Shown one piece after another: positions 58,545 through 64,000 of a stretch of 64,000 bases of DNA. The stretch comes from Panax quinquefolius (Eukaryota > Streptophyta > Magnoliopsida > Apiales > Araliaceae): positions 96,297,065 through 96,361,064 of the forward strand of contig CM035166.1 of the NCBI GenBank assembly GCA_020205615.1. Reading direction: 5' to 3'. The notes beneath the pieces are model-generated. The model saw nothing but the letters and a program-made list of their open reading frames with translations. It ran no database searches and had not been told where the DNA came from. Position 1 is the stretch's first letter. The number at the start of each line of letters is the position of its first letter. The position numbers were made by a program, and so were the translations under genes.

Positions 58545-58951
58545 TTCAGATCGTCGTTGGATGGCACGACGAAAATCAAGTGCCTAGATAGGTGCTACAG
58601 CTGAATTTAGAGCTGGTTGCCAAGTGTTTTTGGAGTATGCGTATAGTCACCCAGAATGTATGAATGGTCAGTCGCCGCAGATACGATGTCCATGTTTGAA
58701 GTGTAATAATGTAAATTATATGAGCAGAGACGCGGTAAACTTTCATTTACTTGTTTCGGGTTCATGAAAATTACGACGAAGAATCTTTGGTGGGCACATG
58801 GGCAGAGAAGAGATGGTGGCATCACAGAAGTACACAATTTGAGCAGTAGTACTCATCGTATGAATGAAATGGTTCATGATATTGCAGGGCCAGATTTTGA
58901 TTGGGAACAAGGCAGAGAGCAACCTATGAATTCTGATGCCAAAGAATTCTG
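58545..58951 (+). pseudogene. CACTA TNP2-type transposase, N-terminal domain only
   Basis: DRRWMARRKSS, stop, EFRAGCQVFLEYAYSHPECM, then IRCPCLKCNN and AVNFHLLVSGFM: the transposase-associated zinc domain (Cys-Pro-Cys-x2-Cys, His) that begins plant TNP2-type proteins. A TGA and frameshift at ~58767 are followed by NEMVHDIAGPDFDWEQG and NSDAKEF, which precede the catalytic region in the family. The catalytic domain itself is missing: sequence passes directly to ~130 bp of AT-rich DNA and the next gene. So this element cannot make its own transposase. Confidence 0.8.
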
Positions 58952-60950
58952 ATTTGTTTATTGTCATTTTATATTCATAAATATACATGTTTTTGTCACT
59001 GTCATGTTTATTGTCATTTTATATATTCATATATACATGTAATCAAATATAACTCATATATACATCTTGAAATTTATAATATACAGATGGCTTCTGAAGC
59101 AGCGCAGAAAAAGCGCGGCTTGGGTAGGGGACCTAATCATGTGCCTAAGGCCCCTACTAATCCGGATGATTGGATTCTTATTCAGATTCGCCTCCTCCTA
59201 AAGACGACGTCGTCTCCATCATTTATATATAAGCATTTTAGATTTCATTTTAGATGTAAATTGCTTTAATATATCTACTTATTGTTGATGTATATTATTG
59301 TATACTATAGTGATTTTTCAGATAATAAGATCGTCAAGTGCATATCACAAACAGTGTTTACAAATTGACTTACACACTGATTACGTGAAAGCATCTATCG
59401 CCCACAAGGATGTTGTTTGAAATTTGAATTCGGTATGTTTTTTTAATTATGATGAGATAATATAATATTCTAATTAAGGATAAATGTTTAGTAATGTTAT
59501 TATTGTTGTTTTATTTGCAGAAAAGGTATAGATGGGAGGACGCGTATGCTTCAGTGATTCAGACATTATTCTGGCAGAAGTGCGCCGTCCGCACCAAGGA
59601 TAATTTGAACAAAGAAAGATAAAAAGCCCTTCACAATGTCGAGATCGACCATCCAGGCCAGGGAGAGGATTACATGCACGAGCATAGCCCCTGGTGGTGC
59701 ACCCAATCCATATGGGCTGAGATGTGTGCCCAATGGAGAGCTGAGAGCTGGGTGAAAAGACGAAAGACTGCCGCCACTAATAGATCCTCGGGTGTACCCG
59801 ATGGCGAAAAGGATAAAAGAACATACAAGGGCGGAAATATTTCACAGTTGCAGCATATCACTACCAAGGTGCGTATTTATAAGTTTTAATATGTTTACAA
59901 TCATAAATTGTAGAAAATATATCACATTTTTACTTAGTAATATTGTGCTATTTTTTTATAGGAGTCTCAGTCTCAGTCTCAAGGTCAGCCTATCCATTAG
60001 TTGGATGTGTACGTGGCTACCCGTGATGGTCTGCCTGATGCTATCCAGATAGCGGTAATAAGTTTTAACAACTTGATCTTGTTTATCAATGCTTACAGAA
60101 TTTATTTTTAACTATTTAATTGTTAACAAGATACTTATAAGCGTTTATTGAATGAGCGATATCCTGAAGCCAATCCACGTCCGCCTATTGATCAAGAGTT
60201 GTGGGAGAGGGCATCTTTTGTGAAGAAGAACTACATTAAAGGTCAAGGACAACGACGACGTCCATCCTTCAGTGGCTCAGGCTGCTCTTCTACCCAGTCT
60301 TCACAGTCATCGAGCCATCCAGCTGTTCATACTCTGGCTAACTGTGTGAGAGTTATATGTCGAGATCGAGATCTTCTGAAGATACTGTGTGACGACCCCA
60401 AGATAGGTCCATTCCATCCAACCCATTCTGAGTCGCCAAATACATGGTACAAAAACAAATACGACTTCAGTAATACAATTGTCATGCAAACTACGACAAC
60501 ACATATACTGTGAGTTTGAATACAACTATTGTCTAATAGACAGTATATAAACTCAAAAGGGGTCCTCATTACAATTATTGATACGTTATTTCACAGAATA
60601 GTGAGGACTACTAATGCAACCATCTGGACCGTCAATCCATTCCCCGACTAGTCCCAGCTATATTCTCATTTCCTGAAGAGAACAATGAAAGAAAGGGTGA
60701 GCTCAACTAGCCCAGTAAGAAATATTATGACTAAGATAATATAAAACAAATTATCATTAGTCTTCAACAGGGAAAAATCTGATAAAATATAATAGATAAC
60801 AAGTTTTAGATCAACAACAGCAGCGAAAACAGCAATCCATTAAAAGAGTCAAGTAGAGAAAGAATTCTACTATCTTCTAGGATTTAAAAGTCCATCATCA
60901 ATATTTTATCCTTGTAACAACAATCAATATACATCTTTAATCAAATATTC

Positions 60951-61130
60951 ATCTTTGCACTACAGGCCAAAGATATTCATTTGTATCACCAGTTGGTCAT
61001 GTTCATCTCAACACCTGTTCATCTTTGCACTACGGGCCAAAGATATTCATCAGGTAATCATTCATCTTTGCACTACGGGCCAAAGATATTCATCAAGTAA
61101 TCATTCATCTTTGCACTACGGGCCAAAGAT
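60951..61130 (-). repeat. Four identical-stem hairpins in solo LTR G
   Basis: ATCTTTGCACTACGGGCCAA with AGAT to follow: ATCTTT pairs with AAAGAT around a 12-base loop at 60951-60974, 61021-61044, 61064-61087 and 61107-61130. The last three are spaced exactly 43 bp. On the transcribed strand the loop reads GGCCCGTAGTGC. Confidence 0.88.
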
Positions 61131-61797
61131 ATTCATCAAGTATCATCATTAAGGACTGAGGATGATGAAAAATATTTTAGAGAACGAATCCAATAAGATA
61201 AAAGAACAAATATTAGGGATTCGTATTACAGTTTATCCAAGATCAATAATACTCCATAATAACCAATTTCGAAGTAAAATTCAAGAATAAAGATCAAAAC
61301 ATGGATACAATCAAAGATAGTAACCATAATAGACATCTTGGACAAAAAGAAGAAAATTTCATTTTTCTATTGAATAAAGTCAAGATATCGTGAATAGTCT
61401 TGGTATCGTGAATAGTAACTCCGACACCAAAAGATAGAAATTCCATAAGAAAAATCATCATGCTTCATGAATAGTACTCGTGAATAGTAATTCGTGAATA
61501 GTAACTCATGAATAGTAACCCCGATATGAAAAGTTCCAAATTTGATAAAAAATTCTAACAAATATTTCGGCATAATGATATTGAAAAAATAATATCACTT
61601 ACGAAGAAAATAACATCCCTTACCTCAAAAAGACAGTACTTCTGACTGGAATACTGGATATAGTCCTGAAGAAACTTGCACCGCTAATTAGAAACTCACA
61701 AAGTATCTAAATACTCACAAAATACACTCGATAAGATAAAGAGAGAAAGAGAGAAAACTTGTTTCTGGTGTGATTTTCAATTCTAACTTAGCCCTCT

Positions 61798-61804
61798 ATT
61801 TATA
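61798..61804 (-). promoter_or_regulatory. TATA box, solo LTR G
   Basis: ATTTATA on the top strand in CCCTCTATTTATAGGAAAAT. It would drive transcription antisense to the CACTA gene. Confidence 0.55.
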
Positions 61805-62215
61805 GGAAAATATTAGCACGCCGAAGCAGACTTAACATGCAACCTGATGGCTTTACCTGCTACTATTCCCACCCACCACATTTGAAAATTTTGCTCATTT
61901 CACCCATAACCAAAGTATTATATCAAATTAATACCTTATTATTCACAATAATAAATAGAGGAAATTCGATTTTTATTTATAATAAGTTGGGGTCTTACAT
62001 ACTGGGCGGGCATCTGGGGGCTCTAAGTCCTGAGGAGTTAGCTGAAGCAGTAGCGGCAGCAGCAGCAGGACAACATGGGGATGGCGATGAGGTATAAAAT
62101 CAATTTGTTGTATATATTGTCGTAATATATACCAGTATCAACATAGTTACTATATTTGTAACTTGTTTTATTATTTTGTTAATTACAGGGTGATCAAGGA
62201 AGCGATGATGCTTGA

Positions 62216-62524
62216 TGTACCTGCTTTAGATCAATTTTGTAGTTATTTGATAAGCTTATACTTGTATATTCAATCAATTCATATTGGTTTTCTATGTGTT
62301 ACTTAAACAATATTAGATTTGTTTATAATTATTCAATTCATATTGGTTTTTAAAGGTTTATATAGTTTATATACTAGTTTGGTGTATGTGTCGGTGGACG
62401 ATGGATGCTTATATTGTTGTGCATGCTGTTTATCTTGTTGTGTATGTGTGTTAGGATAAAGCAGGTACAAAACAGGTACAGGTTTTTGGGAATTCTGCAA
62501 AACAGCAAAAATATGGTTTTCATT
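62216..62524. other. 3' untranslated region of the CACTA gene
   Basis: AT-rich sequence between the stop codon and the subterminal repeats, with a repeated TTCATATTGGTTTT. No further frame. Confidence 0.5.
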
Positions 62525-62839
62525 TTTTCCAGATCAGCGACCGCATGCGATCGCTGATATTCATTAGCGACGGCTAAACATTTGAGGGTATTAGCGACCA
62601 TATACGGTTGTTGATAGCAGTCGCTGCCACATGGACCACGTCAACTTTGGCCCTGGACCATGCTGACTCAGCATAGCGACCGAATTTGTCATTTTGGTCG
62701 CTCATATCGGTCGTAGATAGGTCGATCGCTAATAGTGGTCGCTGATGTGCATCCCAGCGACCAGATTTTATGCGACGACTATTAGCGACCGTAGTCGGTC
62801 GCTGATAGGCGGTCACTGATAAACCTTTTTCTTGTAGTG
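62525..62839. repeat. Right subterminal and terminal repeats of the CACTA element
   Basis: At least six GCGACC/GGTCGC dyads, for example ATCAGCGACCGCATGCGATC (62533) and AGCGACCGTAGTCGGTCGCT (62784), ending at the inverted terminus ACCTTTTTCTTGTAGTG. Confidence 0.87.
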
Positions 62840-62904
62840 TATATATAAACCCTAAAAACTATCGAATGTATATATGAACCCTAAAAAAATTGGGAAACAC
62901 TTAC

Positions 62905-64000
62905 TGTAAGACCCCAAATTTTATGAAATAAAAGTATTCAATTTTTCTTATAATAACTATTCAGTAAATGGTTAAATTGATAAAAGGTTAAAGTTAAGGG
63001 TGATATATGAATTTTTTCAAAATACACAAGTGGTTATAAAATATTCATTGTTGTCGGGGAATATTCGTTTGGTAGTGAAATATTCTTTCTGTCGGGGAAT
63101 ATTCATACGACGGCGCAACCATTTGTGGGCCCCATAACGGATAACTGTTGGATGAAAAAAATGACAAAAATTGAGTTTTTATAAATAATGGCGTAGTTGT
63201 TACCGTTAACACTGTTGGAATACCCGGTGGTTAAATCATAGAATAATCTGGCGTGTTTAACAAAGAGAAGACGCTTTTACACATTATTTTTGACTTATTG
63301 ATCTTTACGTAAGAAGGCACTACTCAATAATTGTTACAGTAATTATTGTTCAATATTTTATTTTATTGATTCTATAATTGATGCGTTGATATTTTATATT
63401 ATTGTTGTTTCAATAATTGTCATTACCATGAATATTTCCCATTATCAGATAAATAATTCATATTATTTGAATAATATTATTAGATAGCATTATTGGCAAT
63501 GTCTAGAAAATTCATCAAGGAGAGGTTTGGTCACCTAATTGCGCGGCCAATGAAGGAGAGAAATCCTTATCGGAAAGCCCCTCTTTCTGAACCGCTATGC
63601 AGTTTATCATTATTGTGATTCTGTAATATTATTTGTGAATAATTAATTATTGATTTATATGATAAGGAAATATTTATTTTATGTGGATATAAATGATTTG
63701 GATATATTTATTTTATGTGGATAAAATGAAAGAATTAATGCTTTGGTGTTTTATTAGTATTTTGTCGGTGTGGAGGTATTAAAAATCATCCGTTTGTGGA
63801 TTTTCGGATATTTTTGGTTTGGAATTTGAAAAAACTCAAAGCTACAAGTTGTAGAGAATTCAATTTCAGGAAGAATGGACATAAAATTCGTATTTTTCTG
63901 ATAAACGGTCTATTTTCTATGAATTGTTGAAGTTTCGGAAAATAAAATAATTTTTATTAATTTATAGGTGGGACCCACTTTTACTTTTCAAACCATGTGC
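62905..64000 (+). repeat. LTR H, start only (runs off the window)
   Basis: TGTAAGACCCCAAATTTTAT at 62905, preceded by CTTAC (candidate TSD). The first ~700 bp resemble U3 of LTR A, including GAGAGGTTTGGTCACCTAAT and ATCCTTATCGGAAAGCCCCT (compare 11657 and 11692). From ~63620 it diverges. No TATA is reached. Confidence 0.75.

Larger units (their letters stand above)
60388..61999 (-). mobile_element. Solo LTR G inside exon 5 of the CACTA gene
   Basis: 1612 bp, top strand TGTGACGACCCC to GGGGTCTTACA, flanked by the perfect duplication TACTG (60383-60387 and 62000-62004). No PBS, PPT or interior. Shares the U5 end and hairpin loops with A/B/C/E but lacks the TTATTCC leader array. U3 array of GTGAATAGTAA at 61385-61525; TATA (minus) 61798-61804. 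Confidence 0.92.
59087..62215 (+). pseudogene. Transposase_24 (Ptta/En/Spm) protein gene of the CACTA element, split by a solo LTR
   Basis: Exons inferred from GT-AG signals. Exon 1 from ATG 59087 (MASEAAQKKRGLGRGPNHVP). Exon 2 ~59318-59431. Exon 3 59521-59868 (KRYRWEDAYASV, WWCTQSIWAEMCAQW, KRRKTAATNRSS), typical of this family. Exon 4 59962-60054 (LDVYVATRDGLPDA). Exon 5 from 60131 (LNERYPEANPRPPIDQELWE, Ser-rich stretch), continuing after the solo LTR at 62005-62091 (GGHLGALSPEELAEAVAAAA). Exon 6 62189-62215 (GDQGSDDA, stop). Such proteins are DNA-binding partners of TNP2 transposases. Defects: stops in exons 2, 3 (59621) and 4, one-base frame loss at the exon 4-5 join, and the LTR. Removing LTR and one TACTG restores the exon 5 frame. 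Confidence 0.8.
33888..62839 (+). mobile_element. CACTA (En/Spm) element, 28952 bp with nested retrotransposons
   Basis: Left end CACTATAAGAAAAAGGT and right end ACCTTTTTCTTGTAGTG are imperfect inverted repeats with the CACTA signature. The 3-bp duplication TAT is at 33885-33887 and 62840-62842. Both ends carry subterminal GCGACC/GGTCGC repeats. Contents: left region to 34892, elements D and E (34893-56335), LTR debris (56336-57228), a TNP2-type N-terminal remnant (58545-58951), a Transposase_24 gene (59087-62215) split by a solo LTR, and the right subterminal region. Without D/E and the solo LTR it is ~5.9 kb. The TNP2 catalytic core is absent, so this copy is not autonomous. Confidence 0.92.

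Noticed and set aside
60951..61130. CRISPR-like array: repeats at a regular 43-bp spacing
   Set aside because: Spacers are also repeats of each other, the unit is an LTR hairpin, and the genome is a plant.

Overview
This window is repeat-rich heterochromatin from a flowering plant, probably a eudicot. The evidence is Ty3/gypsy retrotransposons of the chromovirus Tekay type primed by initiator Met-tRNA, a Stowaway-type MITE, a hAT element, a CACTA (En/Spm) element with plant-type genes, and the C-terminal tail of a FAR1-related gene. I see no intact host gene, no rRNA or tRNA gene and no CRISPR array. Nothing present fixes the species.

Layout. 1-13944: a retrotransposon array (family A) built as internal-end / LTR / internal / LTR. 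Its gag is split by a solo LTR of its own family (TSD AACTC), and its first LTR carries a 752-bp MITE holding a captured signal-peptide gene fragment. 13945-15225: C-terminal piece of a FAR1-related gene, split by a 1.0-kb non-autonomous hAT. 15759-31978: element B (TSD TAACA), a non-autonomous element with ~3.8-kb LTRs and only 345 bp between them. Its 5' LTR is split by minus-strand element C (TSD CTATT), a chimeric non-autonomous element with only a gag remnant. 31984-33887: remnant of an older LTR element and very AT-rich DNA. 33888-62839: a 29-kb CACTA element (TSD TAT). It contains minus-strand element D (Tekay chromovirus with an extra ORF before gag), which itself contains plus-strand element E (TSD ATAAC). 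It also contains remnants of a TNP2 transposase, and a six-exon Transposase_24 gene whose fifth exon is split by a solo LTR (TSD TACTG). 62905-64000: start of another LTR that runs off the window.

How the parts relate. LTRs A, B, C, E and G share a U5 end, a TATA box CTATAAATAG and one or two arrays of short inverted repeats in the transcribed leader; H shares the A-type start but is incomplete. A and E carry the coding capacity (gag, protease, RT, RNase H, integrase, chromodomain), though both are broken in this copy. B and C have lost nearly all coding DNA but keep PBS, PPT and LTRs, so they look like parasites of the A/E lineage. The most interesting signal is the set of leader hairpins. 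In one class, a nearly fixed loop (GGCC-GTAGTGC) sits between stems that differ from copy to copy but stay paired (ATCTTT/AAAGAT, TATCC/GGATA, CATCT/AGATG). This suggests a structured leader RNA that I cannot match to a described motif.

Caution: LTR pairs of one element are identical over long stretches but differ in small clusters at CG and CNG sites. Some frameshifts and stops reported here may therefore be base-calling errors at methylated cytosines rather than real decay.
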